Below, piece by piece: positions 52,511-61,411 of a DNA stretch of 64,000 nucleotides. Below the pieces are notes generated by a model. The model was not told the DNA's origin. It saw only the letters and a program-made list of their open reading frames with translations, and did no database searches. Position 1 is the first letter of the stretch; the number at the start of each line of letters is the position of its first letter. A program made the position numbers and the translations under genes. The stretch is from Fictibacillus arsenicus (GTDB taxonomy: Bacteria; Bacillota; Bacilli; Bacillales; Fictibacillaceae): positions 558,001 through 622,000 of the forward strand of contig NZ_CP016761.1 in NCBI RefSeq assembly GCF_001642935.1, written 5' to 3'.

Positions 52511-52621
52511 CTGCCTTATCCTTAATAATGTTTGATAAGCAAGGGAAATCTATACATTATTTACCATGAAAGATGAGCGCTGATTCCTTGACACTTAATA
52601 GAGTTTTTTCAATAATATAGG

Positions 52622-52731
52622 AAGAATAGCTTTCTAGGGTTCCGCAGTGACTGTTCGCTGGTCTGGTCCGAGAGAAGGCGCACAATGGATACATTGTGTA
52701 CACGGAGGGATAAAAGCCTGGGAGGATATAG
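52622..52731 (+). ncRNA. Guanidine-I (ykkC) riboswitch
   Basis: Contains the class signature elements TCTAGGGTTCCG, GGTCTGGTCCGAGAG, a GGCGCACA..TGTG stem and ACACGGAGGGATAAAAGCC in order. An expression-platform hairpin and a guanidinium exporter follow, exactly the expected target. Turns on export when guanidinium binds. Confidence 0.93.
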
Positions 52732-52757
52732 TTATATATCTTTCTGGGCTTTATTTA
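52713..52757 (+). terminator. Riboswitch-controlled terminator
   Basis: AAAGCC..GGATATA / TATATC..GGGCTTT long stem with GU pairs and a T-rich tail; its left arm overlaps the 3' part of the aptamer. Confidence 0.85.
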
Positions 52758-52775
52758 TTGTAGGAGGTCAATATA

Positions 52776-53099
52776 ATGGCATGGGTGTACTTGTTCATTG
52801 CAGGTATCTTTGAAATCGTTTGGGCGATAGGGCTTAAATATACGAATGGATTCACTAGATTGTGGCCGTCGATTGTAACCGTAATCGGAATGATCATCAG
52901 TTTTTATTTTTTGTCACAAGCTACAAAAGTTCTGCCGATCGGGACGGCTTATACGATTTGGACGGGGATAGGCGCAGCTGGAGCGGTTATTTTAGGAATT
53001 GTCCTATTCGGTGAGCCGAAGACCGTGCTTCGTTTTGTATTTTTAGCATTTGTAATTACGGGAATTATTGGTTTGAAGGTTACTGCGGGTAGTCAATAA
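52776..53099 (+). CDS. gdx: Guanidinium exporter of the SMR family (Gdx/SugE)
   Basis: 107 residues, four membrane segments, the normal SMR length. The key Glu is in AGIFEIVWAIGLKYTNGF, and WPSIVTVIGMIISFYFLS and GTAYTIWTGIGAAGAVILG follow the Gdx pattern. Works as an antiparallel dimer exchanging guanidinium for protons. AGGAGGTC before the ATG; controlled by the riboswitch upstream. Only one SMR gene is present, fitting homodimeric Gdx. Confidence 0.95.
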   Translation: MAWVYLFIAGIFEIVWAIGLKYTNGFTRLWPSIVTVIGMIISFYFLSQATKVLPIGTAYTIWTGIGAAGAVILGIVLFGEPKTVLRFVFLAFVITGIIGLKVTAGSQ

Positions 53100-53104
53100 A
53101 AGAT

Positions 53105-53331
53105 GGATTTTTTCATAAACTTTGCTGTTTTTGGAGGTTGTTGATTTCCGTTCCAGGTGCTCGCTTTCCGCGGGGCAGGCGGTCTTCAAGTAAAAGCTAC
53201 CGATGTGAGCTTCCTCGTCGCATGCCTAGCGAGAAGCTTCTCAGGTGGTAGGCACGCACCTTCCCCTTCAATCAACAGTTCAATGAAGAACTTCAAACCT
53301 CTCTATAGCAACATTCATTTAGAAAATAGCC
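53105..53331 (+). repeat. Dispersed MITE-like repeat, copy R4
   Basis: Orientation as R1. Its middle section (TCAAGTAAAAGCTACCGATG to GGTAGGCACGCACCTTCC) is shared in reverse with R5, defining a subfamily distinct from R1/R2. Fills the gap between gdx and the bactofilin terminator. Confidence 0.83.
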
Positions 53332-53344
53332 AAAGAAAAAGAAA

Positions 53345-53396
53345 AAGCTGCCTTAAACAGGTGTTTAATGTACCTGTTCTTAGGCAGCATTTGTGG
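53345..53396 (-). terminator. Terminator of the bactofilin gene, enclosing a TTAAAC palindrome
   Basis: Outer stem GCTGCC / GGCAGC with, on the minus strand, TTTTTCTTTTTC after it; the loop contains palindrome copy 7. Confidence 0.8.
53353..53368. repeat. TTAAAC-N4-GTTTAA palindrome, copy 7
   Basis: TTAAACAGGTGTTTAA, 31 bases beyond the bactofilin stop and inside its terminator loop. Confidence 0.9.
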
Positions 53397-53398
53397 TT

Positions 53399-54184
53399 TT
53401 AGATTTTCTCTTGTGTTCCTACCTTAGCGTTTTCGTCCAGCTCAAGACTTTGTTTATATTCGATGCGATCAATGACACATCCAGGGCCGATCTCTATCGT
53501 GTTACCTCTAACTACTTTTGCATGTGTGTATTCAAGGGACACATGATCACCTTCGATCACTTCTGCAGTTAGCTGATCTGTTTGCTGACCGATAAAGAAT
53601 TTAATGAGCTTTTTGAAACCCGAAGAATCAATGTTCCTTTTTACGTTAATATTTTCACCGCCGATTTCTTTTGCTTCACAAAGGCGCAGGAGCTCAATGT
53701 CGATGTTTCCGGCATTCAGGAGACCATTGATTTTAAAATTGCCACGAGCATTAAAAGATTCTGCCTCGCAGTCACCACCAATTTTTACTTGTCCCTTAAC
53801 ATCTACCTCATCACCAGAAACATTGCCTTTAATTGAAGCAGATCCTCTTACGATGATTTCTTTTCCTTTCAGGTCGCCTTTTATATTAGATGAGCCTTGT
53901 ATTTTCACTTTGCTGCAAGTTAAATTTCCGTCAATATCAGTGCTTCCATTGATGGTCATTTCTTCAGCTTCCATGTTTCCTTCAATATGGGAAGATCCAT
54001 TGACCTTGGCAGTACCCGTTTTGATATTTCCTTCTATATGTGCACTGCCGTTGCATTTGAAAACTTCGCACTGAATATCACTGTTTATATGTGCTGACCC
54101 ATTAACTTTCACTTGATCATATTCACCGCCAGCAGCTGTTCCTGAACCTGAAATGCTTATGTTTCTTTGTTTTGTCTTTTCCAT
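53399..54184 (-). CDS. Bactofilin-like polymer-forming protein (YhbE/YhbF type)
   Basis: 261 residues. The centre is a beta-helix of about ten short repeats with the pattern NGSxHIxGNI/VNGSAHINxDI, typical of bactofilins; the C-terminal ~90 residues are a distinct non-repeat domain. Likely forms cytoskeletal filaments. It follows a yhbD-type gene by 19 bases. B. subtilis has two adjacent bactofilins (yhbE, yhbF) after yhbD, whereas only one is present here. Confidence 0.9.
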   Translation of the reverse strand: MEKTKQRNISISGSGTAAGGEYDQVKVNGSAHINSDIQCEVFKCNGSAHIEGNIKTGTAKVNGSSHIEGNMEAEEMTINGSTDIDGNLTCSKVKIQGSSNIKGDLKGKEIIVRGSASIKGNVSGDEVDVKGQVKIGGDCEAESFNARGNFKINGLLNAGNIDIELLRLCEAKEIGGENINVKRNIDSSGFKKLIKFFIGQQTDQLTAEVIEGDHVSLEYTHAKVVRGNTIEIGPGCVIDRIEYKQSLELDENAKVGTQEKI

Positions 54185-54203
54185 AACTATTCCTCCTCAA
54201 CGT

Positions 54204-54824
54204 TTACGAAATCTTTAATTTTAACTCTTCAATGCATTGATTCAGTTTGTAATGGGCAATAATTTTTGTTTGAGATTCTACGAACAGCTTAGCTGGTTCA
54301 GGTGTGAGGATAAAGAAAGATACACCCATTTTTCGAATAAAAATAAGTTCGCTTTCCTTGCCTTTTATTTCATTCGAATGTTGCTGAAGGATGTGAAGAA
54401 GTTCCATTCCTTCTGAGCGGTTCATTTCTCCAGTTTGAAGCAGGGTATCTAGTAAGTATAAGGTTAGTAATTGATCAAACGAGAAAGTAGAAGTGGTGCC
54501 ATTGTGGTTGTTATACATTTCTAAAGCAGTATAAGAAACAATGTTACGTTTTGTTAATTCCTCTGCTGATAAGGAAGTAATAGTTGGGGATGGGGAGAAC
54601 ATATCAGCAAGTTCATCTAGCGACAAATCATCTTTTAAATTCTTAATTTTTTCAACTCGCTGCAGGATATCTTCTTTTGGAAAGAATGTCTCTTGGCCTG
54701 TAAAGGTTGATTTGCGTATAAACCAGTTTTCAGGAATCAGATTTTTTCGTTTCCAGCGATATAACTGACCATACGAAATATTTGCAGCTTCTAGAAGATC
54801 TTTCTTTGAGATTAAATTTTCCAT
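54204..54824 (-). CDS. yhbD: YhbD-family protein (DUF4004, MerR-like N-terminus)
   Basis: 206 residues from the ATG after GAAGGAGGTTGAG. N-terminal MerR-like helix-turn-helix (ISKKDLLEAANISYGQLYRW), then a helical domain. Probably regulates or assists the bactofilin encoded directly downstream. No effector site recognised. Confidence 0.85.
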   Translation of the reverse strand: MENLISKKDLLEAANISYGQLYRWKRKNLIPENWFIRKSTFTGQETFFPKEDILQRVEKIKNLKDDLSLDELADMFSPSPTITSLSAEELTKRNIVSYTALEMYNNHNGTTSTFSFDQLLTLYLLDTLLQTGEMNRSEGMELLHILQQHSNEIKGKESELIFIRKMGVSFFILTPEPAKLFVESQTKIIAHYKLNQCIEELKLKIS

Positions 54825-54954
54825 GCTCAACCTCCTTCTATAACTAATGTAACATAACACTGTTACGTTACGCAAATATTTTTTCCATTTTTTTAAAGGA
54901 AATGATCTAATGGTTGTGAATATCAATAAGTATGGGAGTTACGGGGGTGGATGT

Positions 54955-55686
54955 ATGAAGGAATGGTTTAGTGAAGGGGAGTCAGGGTTTATTATGTTCG
55001 GTGCTGAACATATTATCAGCCTGCTAATAATCGTATTTATCGTAATATTCATGTACCTCTTTCGCTCTCGTATAAAAGAAATGCATTCAATAAAATACAT
55101 ATTCTTGTTGAGTCTTGCTTTATCCGAAGTGAGCTACCAGTGCTGGGCATTATATAATGGGATTTGGACAGTGAAGTTGTATCTGCCGCTTCAGCTGTGC
55201 AGTTTAAATATCCTGTTATGCATGCTCTTGCTGTTAACAGAGAATAAGAAGCTTTTTGCTTTTGTGTATCTGTTTGGCTTTACAGGTGCATTACAAGGGT
55301 TGCTTACTCCAGAACTCTATCAGCAGCCATGGCACTTTCGTTTTATCCAATATTTTTTCGCACATGGTCTCATCGTTTGGACTGCTATGTATTATGCGAT
55401 CGTAAAGTCTTTTAAAATAACGTGGGGAAGATTTTTTAAGTCGTTCCTATGGCTCAATTTCTATGCCGTAAGTGTCTACGGCATTAATATTTTGCTGAAT
55501 ACGAATTATATGTTTCTAATGAGCAAGCCTGGAAAAGCTTCGCTGATGGACTTCCTTGGTCCGTATCCATGGTACATTCTTGGTTTAGAACTGATTGCGT
55601 TTTTCATGTGTTTACTTGTATTGATTCCTGTACTGGATAAATCCTCTGAACCAATTAATAAAGACCGCTCGCCGATTGGTGCGTAG
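54955..55686 (+). CDS. ywaF: YwaF/TIGR02206 family membrane protein
   Basis: 243 residues, about seven membrane segments. Signature MFGAEHIISL near the N-terminus and LPLQLCSLNILLCMLLLL, YFFAHGLIVWTAMYY in the core. ATG 54955 follows GGGGGTGGATG; upstream codons in frame overlap the yhbD promoter. Function unknown. Monocistronic, terminator overlapping the stop. Confidence 0.87.
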   Translation: MKEWFSEGESGFIMFGAEHIISLLIIVFIVIFMYLFRSRIKEMHSIKYIFLLSLALSEVSYQCWALYNGIWTVKLYLPLQLCSLNILLCMLLLLTENKKLFAFVYLFGFTGALQGLLTPELYQQPWHFRFIQYFFAHGLIVWTAMYYAIVKSFKITWGRFFKSFLWLNFYAVSVYGINILLNTNYMFLMSKPGKASLMDFLGPYPWYILGLELIAFFMCLLVLIPVLDKSSEPINKDRSPIGA

Positions 55687-55697
55687 CGGTCTTTTTG
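55660..55697 (+). terminator. Terminator overlapping the end of ywaF
   Basis: AAAGACCGCT (within the last codons) pairs with AGCGGTCTTT after the stop, followed by T. Confidence 0.85.
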
Positions 55698-55774
55698 TAT
55701 GTTTTGTGACATCGATTGGAATGAAAAGAATAATTGGTATTTATTAGTATAATAGAAGTGAGGAGGGATATTTT

Positions 55775-56844
55775 ATGAACCAAGCTGTTATTAAGCCAAT
55801 TAAATGGGTGCCGTTTCTCGCTCTATGTTTATTAGTAATTGGGAGCAATATGATTTTGTACATGACACCATTCTTTCAGCCGGTGCCAAATCTAGTAGTA
55901 GCAGGCTCCATGTTTGATTTCCTTCTAGTTATCCCGATTCTTGTATACTACTTTATTATTCGTAAAAGATATTCTTGGAAACTCACTGTCCTTACAGCCA
56001 TCGCAAGCTATGGGCTGGCGACTTTAATTATTCCAGATTCATTATTAGTAATGTAGCCATGATCCCAAAAGCTTTACTCCTGTTAGAAGCAGGATTCGTT
56101 TCAATTGAGCTGTATTTGTTAATCATAGTTATAAGGAAGTTTCCTAAAGTAAAAGCATCTTACAGAAAGCTCCGGGTTGAACTTCCATTTCTGATTAAAA
56201 TTAAACAAGCGTTTTACTCACACTTTTCCGACAGCCGTATGCTCGATGCTGTTGTCAGTGAGATTACGATGCTTTACTATGCTTTGTTCTCCTGGAGAAA
56301 ACCAGCTTTGAAGTCAGGTGAGGTTTTTACTTTTCATAAAAAAACAAGCTTTGTCGCTCTTAATCTGATGCTGATTCATGCACTCATTATTGAATCAGTT
56401 GGACTTCACTATTTTTTTAGCAAGATCGACCACACGCTTTCTCTAGTACTGCTCTTCATCAATGTCTATTCAGTGCTTTTCCTTTTTGGCCAGATGCAGG
56501 CAGTTAAGAAAATCCCTTTAATCACAACGGAAGATTCTATCATTATGAATATCGGCTTCTTTAAGGGAATGTCACTTCCTTATACAGCCATAAAGCAAAT
56601 AAGAAGATATGAAGGACTGGATACGATATCTGCTTCAGAAAAGAAATACACTTTTGAAGCATTAGTGAGTGATTTTATTCCGGAAAAGCCATCAATCGAA
56701 ATTCTTTTAAAGGAACCTGTAGTGACAGACCTCATTTATGGATTTAAAAAGAAAGTTACTAGAGTGGTAATAAAAGTGGATGAACCTTCATCTTTAATGA
56801 ACATAATAGAAAATAGAATGACTTCTGAAAATGAAACGGATTGA
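55775..56844 (+). pseudogene. Frameshifted multispan membrane protein gene
   Basis: The first frame starts at ATG 55775 after GAGGAGGG. It encodes 93 residues with three membrane segments and stops at 56054. The second frame carries on without overlap loss (SNVAMIPKALLLLEAGFVSIE... to 56844), adding more membrane segments and a C-terminal soluble domain. One extra A in TTATTAGTAATG near 56042 would restore a ~355-residue protein. Resembles Bacillus membrane proteins often labelled beta-carotene monooxygenase without evidence. Could be a true mutation or a base-call error. Confidence 0.72.
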
Positions 56845-56946
56845 AATTTTTTAACAAATGTTCGATTTCACCTTGTTAAATGGAAATGCTATTGTTACTA
56901 TTTCAGAAGGTTATAGAAAAATTCCCTCGACAGGTGAAAATAGACT

Positions 56947-58317
56947 ATGTTTAAAAATAATTCTGCAACTACACAACAAAAAAAGAATTTCTTAACTTCT
57001 GTTCAGCTTATCGTAATCTTTTATTTATTGTCCGTTATCGCGGCTACGATTCTATTAAGTTTGCCAGTCGGACATAAAGAGGGAGTAAAGCTTTCTTTCA
57101 TTGATACATTATTTACAGCAGTAAGTGCTGTGAGTGTTACAGGGCTCACTTCAGTAAATATTTCTGAAACATTCAATCATACTGGTGTTGTTTTACTTGC
57201 TATTGTTGTTCAGATTGGCGGTATAGGTGTAATGACACTGGGAACTGCTATTTGGCTGCTAATCGGTAAAAGAATCGGTATGAGAGAGCGGCAGCTTATT
57301 ATGACAGATCAAAACCAGTCGACTTTGGCGGGTCTCGTTCAGCTTATGAAACAAATTTTAACCTTGATCATCGGGATAGAAGTTGTGGGGACTGTGCTTT
57401 TCTTTATCCTGTTCCAGCCATATTACGACACTGAACTGGAGGTACTGTACCACGCTTTCTTCGCCTCAGTTACGGCGACAACAAATGCCGGATTCGATAT
57501 TACGGGAAGCTCTCTGATGCCGTTTCGTCACGATTACCTCGTTCAGATCGTGACTATGTTTTTGATTACGTCTGGAGCGATCGGTTTTCCTGTATTGGTA
57601 GAGATCAATAATTTTATAAAAGAAAGAAAGTATTTGGAGCGCTATACATTTACTCTTTTTACAAAAGTAACAACTATTACGTTTGCATTATTAGTAGTAA
57701 CGGGAGCATTAGGAATCTACCTGTTGGAGATGAATGCTTTTTTCGAAGGTAAATCGTGGCATGAAACATTCTTTTATTCGATGTTTCAGTCTGTTACAAC
57801 CCGAAGCGGCGGATTATCTACAATGGACGTCTCAGAGTTTACCGTTCCAACTTTGCTCTTTTTGGGCGTAATGATGTTTATTGGAGCCTCTCCGAGCAGT
57901 GTCGGCGGCGGTATTCGGACAACAACATTTGCAGTAGCTGCTTTGGCGATTTTCTTTTATGCAAAAGGACGAAATACGATCAAAATCTTTAATCGGGAAA
58001 TCTACCCGGAAGATATACAAAAATCATTTATCGTAATAATCGTTGCCATGGTGCTGTGTACAACATCAACCATAATTATTTCAATTACAGACCCAATGCC
58101 GATCGAGAAAATCTTTTTTGAAGTCTGTTCCGCATTTGGAACTACAGGACTTTCAACTGGAATCACAGGTACATTAAGTTCAACCGGTAAAGTGATCTTG
58201 ATGATTTTGATGTTTATCGGACGAATCGGCGTTCTTTCTTTTCTTTTTATTATTCGAGGAAAAGTAGCGACTGAACACATTCATTATCCAAAAGAAAAAT
58301 TAATAATTGGCCAATAA
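56947..58317 (+). CDS. ktrB: TrkH/KtrB-family potassium/sodium channel subunit
   Basis: 456 residues with four M1-P-M2 repeats. Pore-loop Gly positions are seen in AVSVTGLTSVN, TATTNAGFDITG, SVTTRSGGLST and SAFGTTGLSTGI. Imports K+ together with a cytosolic RCK subunit (KtrA/KtrC), which is not next to it, as for B. subtilis KtrD. The ktrB/ktrD choice cannot be settled from sequence memory. ATG after CAGGTGAAAA. Confidence 0.88.
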   Translation: MFKNNSATTQQKKNFLTSVQLIVIFYLLSVIAATILLSLPVGHKEGVKLSFIDTLFTAVSAVSVTGLTSVNISETFNHTGVVLLAIVVQIGGIGVMTLGTAIWLLIGKRIGMRERQLIMTDQNQSTLAGLVQLMKQILTLIIGIEVVGTVLFFILFQPYYDTELEVLYHAFFASVTATTNAGFDITGSSLMPFRHDYLVQIVTMFLITSGAIGFPVLVEINNFIKERKYLERYTFTLFTKVTTITFALLVVTGALGIYLLEMNAFFEGKSWHETFFYSMFQSVTTRSGGLSTMDVSEFTVPTLLFLGVMMFIGASPSSVGGGIRTTTFAVAALAIFFYAKGRNTIKIFNREIYPEDIQKSFIVIIVAMVLCTTSTIIISITDPMPIEKIFFEVCSAFGTTGLSTGITGTLSSTGKVILMILMFIGRIGVLSFLFIIRGKVATEHIHYPKEKLIIGQ

Positions 58318-58329
58318 AAGCAATCACGT

Positions 58330-58358
58330 TTGAATTCAGCCTAATGTTTACTTATAAT
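58330..58358 (+). promoter_or_regulatory. Promoter of the riboflavin operon
   Basis: TTGAAT 58330-58335, 17 bases, TATAAT 58353-58358; transcription would start just before the FMN aptamer. Confidence 0.78.
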
Positions 58359-58376
58359 GTACATAAGTAAATAGTG

Positions 58377-58526
58377 TCCTTCGGGGTTTGGGTGAAAGTC
58401 CCGACCGGCGGTGATGAGGCTGTTAAATTGTCTCTTAGTCCGTGACCCGGTTTTGTTATTAAGCAAAAACGGTGGATTCGGTGTAAGTCCGAAGCCGACA
58501 GTATAGTCTGGATGGGAGAAGGAACG
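58377..58526 (+). ncRNA. FMN riboswitch (RFN element)
   Basis: Shows the conserved elements TTCGGGGTTTGGGTGAAAGTC, CCGACCGGCGGT, AGTCCGTGACCC, GGTGGATTCGGTGTAAGTC and GACAGTATAGTCTGGATGGG in order. It represses the ribE-ribBA-ribH operon when FMN is plentiful, through the terminator at 58596. Confidence 0.96.
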
Positions 58527-58535
58527 TGAATGCTT

Positions 58536-58551
58536 TTAAACACTTGTTTAA
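58536..58551. repeat. TTAAAC-N4-GTTTAA palindrome, copy 8
   Basis: TTAAACACTTGTTTAA in the FMN riboswitch expression platform, ten bases after the aptamer. The only copy not near a gene's 3' end. Confidence 0.9.
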
Positions 58552-58595
58552 TAAAACAGTGATTTTAAAGGTTTATTTAGTTATAGCCTTTTAAC

Positions 58596-58636
58596 AACAA
58601 CCCCGGGAGCGATTGAGTTCTCGGGGTGTTTTTTTA
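58596..58636 (+). terminator. Terminator of the FMN riboswitch
   Basis: AACCCCGggAG / CTCGGGGTGTT stem and TTTTTTT. An upstream AAAGG..GCCTTTT hairpin (58562-58593) may be the competing structure. Confidence 0.85.
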
Positions 58637-58639
58637 CAA

Positions 58640-58940
58640 GGCTTTTTTCTAAAAGATTGTTGCTACAGGGAGCTTTGAAGTTCTTCATTGAAGAGTTGAT
58701 TGCAGTGGAAGGTGCGTGCCTACCACCTGAGAAGCTTCTCGCTAGGCATGCGACGAGGAAGCTCACATCTGTAGCATTTGCTTGTAGACGCAGGAGCAAG
58801 GATACTTCTATGAAGCGGGTCAGGTGAGACACTTAAAAGTGAAACGTACGAATGTGGCTCACCGCCTGCCCCGCGGAAAGCGAGCAACCTGGTACGGAAA
58901 TCAACATCTTCCAAAAACAACAAAGTTTACGAAAACAGCC
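58640..58940 (-). repeat. Dispersed MITE-like repeat, copy R5, inside the rib leader
   Basis: About 300 bp, ends GGCTTTTTTC and GAAAACAGCC. Lies between the riboswitch terminator and ribE, so readthrough RNA must cross it. Combines the R4-type middle with the R1-type core. Confidence 0.87.
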
Positions 58941-59020
58941 TTTCACAAAAAAACTCCCAGATTCAAGCACATTTACGATCAGCGAATATTGAAAAAGAAC
59001 GGGCAAGGGAGGTAAAGTTT

Positions 59021-59671
59021 TTGTTTACAGGAATCATTGAAGAACTCGGTACGATTAAGTCTATTAATAAAGGAAACGAAACAATCGTTCTCACCATATC
59101 TGCTGAAAAAGTTCTGCAGGATGTAAACCTTGGGGACAGTATTGCAGTTAACGGGGTATGTCTTACCGTAACATCTTATAACTCTAGTCAATTCACAGTA
59201 GATGTTATGCCTGAAACGTTCAGGACTTCCACATTGAAACTTTTAAACAATCGTGATCCTGTTAATTTAGAACGGGCAATGGCAGCCGGGGGGCGGTTTG
59301 GCGGACATTTTGTTTCAGGGCATGTCGATGGAACCGGACAAATCACGGAGAAGCGTCCAGAAAAGAATGCGATCTACTATACCATTTCTCTTCCTGATCA
59401 TTTGATGAGGTACTTCATGTTAAAAGGGTCCGTATGCGTTGATGGAACGAGCCTTACTGTTTTTGATGTAACAAAGAATACAATTACGGTTTCCCTTATT
59501 CCTCATACGGCGGATCATACTATTTTAGGAAAGAAAACAACTGGAGATCTTGTAAACATCGAATGCGATATGCTTGCGAAATACGTATCCAGAATGCTGT
59601 CTCCAGAAAAAGAAAAAACTAAACAAAAGTCGAAGCTGTCTCTTGATTTCTTACAAGAGCACGGATTTTAG
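59021..59671 (+). CDS. ribE: Riboflavin synthase, alpha chain
   Basis: 216 residues, two Lum_binding repeats ([26 protein letters not shown] and [24 protein letters not shown]). Converts two lumazines to riboflavin. TTG start after GGGAGGT. The first 110 and last 100 residues are homologous halves as expected. First gene of this rib operon, where B. subtilis has ribD first. Confidence 0.97.
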   Translation: MFTGIIEELGTIKSINKGNETIVLTISAEKVLQDVNLGDSIAVNGVCLTVTSYNSSQFTVDVMPETFRTSTLKLLNNRDPVNLERAMAAGGRFGGHFVSGHVDGTGQITEKRPEKNAIYYTISLPDHLMRYFMLKGSVCVDGTSLTVFDVTKNTITVSLIPHTADHTILGKKTTGDLVNIECDMLAKYVSRMLSPEKEKTKQKSKLSLDFLQEHGF

Positions 59672-59682
59672 GAGGAGAGTCA

Positions 59683-60876
59683 ATGTTCCACTCCATAGAG
59701 GAAGCTGTAGAAGATTTAAAAGCAGGAAAAATTGTTATTGTAGTTGATGATGAAGACCGTGAAAATGAAGGGGATTTTGTTGCCCTGGCAGAAGGGATAA
59801 CAGCTGAATCCATCAACTTTATGGTTACACATGGCAGAGGGTTAGTGTGTACACCGATCTCAGAAGAAATTGCAGTTAAGCTTGATTTATCCCCGATGGT
59901 TGCAGCCAATACAGATTCTCATGGCACTGCATTTACGATTAGTGTGGATCATGTATCAACTACAACTGGAATCTCAGCACAAGAACGAGCTGCCACTGTT
60001 CGTGAGCTGGTGAATGAAGACTCGGTTCCATCTGATTTCAAACGTCCTGGTCATATTTTTCCATTGATCGGTAAAACAGGCGGAGTCCTAAGAAGAGCCG
60101 GTCATACTGAAGCTGCTATCGACCTGGCAAAAATGGCGGGGAGCAAATCTGCGGGTGTTATCTGTGAAATCATGAAAGAAGACGGTACGATGGCACGTGT
60201 ACCAGAACTTGTAGAATTAGCGAAACAGCACAATATGAAGTTGATAACGATAAAAGATCTGATCACATACCGAAACAAAACAGAGCAAATGGTGAAAAGG
60301 GAAGTCGAAATCAACCTTCCAACAGAGTATGGTGATTTTAAAGCGGCTGGCTTTTCTAATGTGTTGGACAACAAAGAACATGTTGCACTGATAAAAGGTG
60401 ATATAAGCGACGGTGAGCCTGTGTTGGTGCGGGTTCACTCTGAATGTCTGACTGGAGATGTTTTTGGTTCAAACCGCTGTGACTGCGGACCTCAACTTCA
60501 TGCAGCACTTTCACAGATCGAGAAAGAAGGCCGCGGAGTCTTATTGTATATGAGGCAAGAGGGAAGAGGTATCGGACTCATTAACAAAATGAAAGCTTAC
60601 AAACTGCAAGAAGAAGGTCTTGATACAGTTGAAGCGAACGAACAGCTTGGGTTTGCGCCAGATTTGCGTGATTACGGAATCGGAGCACAAATCTTAAAAG
60701 ATCTAGGCATCAATAAAATGAAACTTCTAACGAATAATCCGAGGAAAATCGCCGGTCTTAAAGGCTATGATCTTGAAGTTACCGAGCGAGTAGCGCTTCA
60801 GATGCCTCACAATGAAAGCAATGAAGACTATTTGAAAACAAAGAAAAACAAATTGGGGCATATGCTTCATTTCTAA
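59683..60876 (+). CDS. ribBA: Bifunctional DHBP synthase/GTP cyclohydrolase II
   Basis: 397 residues. RibB domain 1-200 with the acidic active site [11 protein letters not shown] and THGRGLVC. RibA domain 205-397 with zinc ligands in [18 protein letters not shown], catalytic RQEGRGIGL and LTNNPRK. Supplies both precursors of lumazine. AGGAGGAGAG before the ATG, 11 bases after ribE. Confidence 0.98.
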   Translation: MFHSIEEAVEDLKAGKIVIVVDDEDRENEGDFVALAEGITAESINFMVTHGRGLVCTPISEEIAVKLDLSPMVAANTDSHGTAFTISVDHVSTTTGISAQERAATVRELVNEDSVPSDFKRPGHIFPLIGKTGGVLRRAGHTEAAIDLAKMAGSKSAGVICEIMKEDGTMARVPELVELAKQHNMKLITIKDLITYRNKTEQMVKREVEINLPTEYGDFKAAGFSNVLDNKEHVALIKGDISDGEPVLVRVHSECLTGDVFGSNRCDCGPQLHAALSQIEKEGRGVLLYMRQEGRGIGLINKMKAYKLQEEGLDTVEANEQLGFAPDLRDYGIGAQILKDLGINKMKLLTNNPRKIAGLKGYDLEVTERVALQMPHNESNEDYLKTKKNKLGHMLHF

Positions 60877-60893
60877 AACAGGAGGAACCAAAA

Positions 60894-61361
60894 ATGGCAA
60901 AATTATTTGAAGGACATTTAGTTGGATCAGGATTAAAAGTAGGGATCGTTGCAGGACGCTTTAATGATTTTATTTCAGATAAATTAGTTTCTGGCGCACA
61001 GGATGCTTTCAAAAGACATGGGGTTTCAGAAGAAGATGTAGATATCGCCTGGGTTCCAGGAGCATTTGAAATTCCATTAATCGCGAAAAAGATGGCGGAC
61101 AGCGGAAACTATGATGCCGTTATTACGTTAGGAGCTGTCATCCGCGGATCGACGCCTCATTTTGATTATGTGTGCAACGAAGCTGCTAAAGGTGTAGCGC
61201 AAGCATCAATGACGAGCGGTGTGCCTGTCATTTTCGGTGTATTAACAGTAGATTCTATCGAACAGGCTATTGAAAGAGCTGGAACAAAAGCAGGAAACAA
61301 GGGCTGGGAAGCTGCGGTTTCTGCAATTGAGATGGCAAACCTAACTCGCCAGTTTTCATAA
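60894..61361 (+). CDS. ribH: 6,7-dimethyl-8-ribityllumazine synthase
   Basis: 155 residues, full length, with the substrate loops [22 protein letters not shown] and [14 protein letters not shown], including the catalytic His. Forms icosahedral shells around riboflavin synthase in bacilli. AGGAGG before the ATG; last gene of the operon, followed by a terminator. Confidence 0.98.
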   Translation: MAKLFEGHLVGSGLKVGIVAGRFNDFISDKLVSGAQDAFKRHGVSEEDVDIAWVPGAFEIPLIAKKMADSGNYDAVITLGAVIRGSTPHFDYVCNEAAKGVAQASMTSGVPVIFGVLTVDSIEQAIERAGTKAGNKGWEAAVSAIEMANLTRQFS

Positions 61362-61374
61362 AAATAGGTATAGA

Positions 61375-61402
61375 TAACCCGTCACATTGTGGCGGGTTTA
61401 TT
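61375..61402 (+). terminator. Terminator of the rib operon
   Basis: AACCCGTCAC / GTGGCGGGTT stem with one GU pair, then TTTATTT. Confidence 0.88.
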
Positions 61403-61411
61403 TAAATTAAT

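Noticed and set aside
52511-52600. SigG promoter for the ger operon
   Set aside because: No clear -35/-10 pair of the SigG type with proper spacing could be identified.
56200-56216. Ninth TTAAAC palindrome (TTAAACAAGCGTTTTA)
   Set aside because: It lies within coding sequence and has one mismatch; likely chance.
56845-56946. c-di-AMP or other riboswitch before the ktrB-like gene
   Set aside because: Only about 100 bases are available and none of the conserved ydaO elements are visible.
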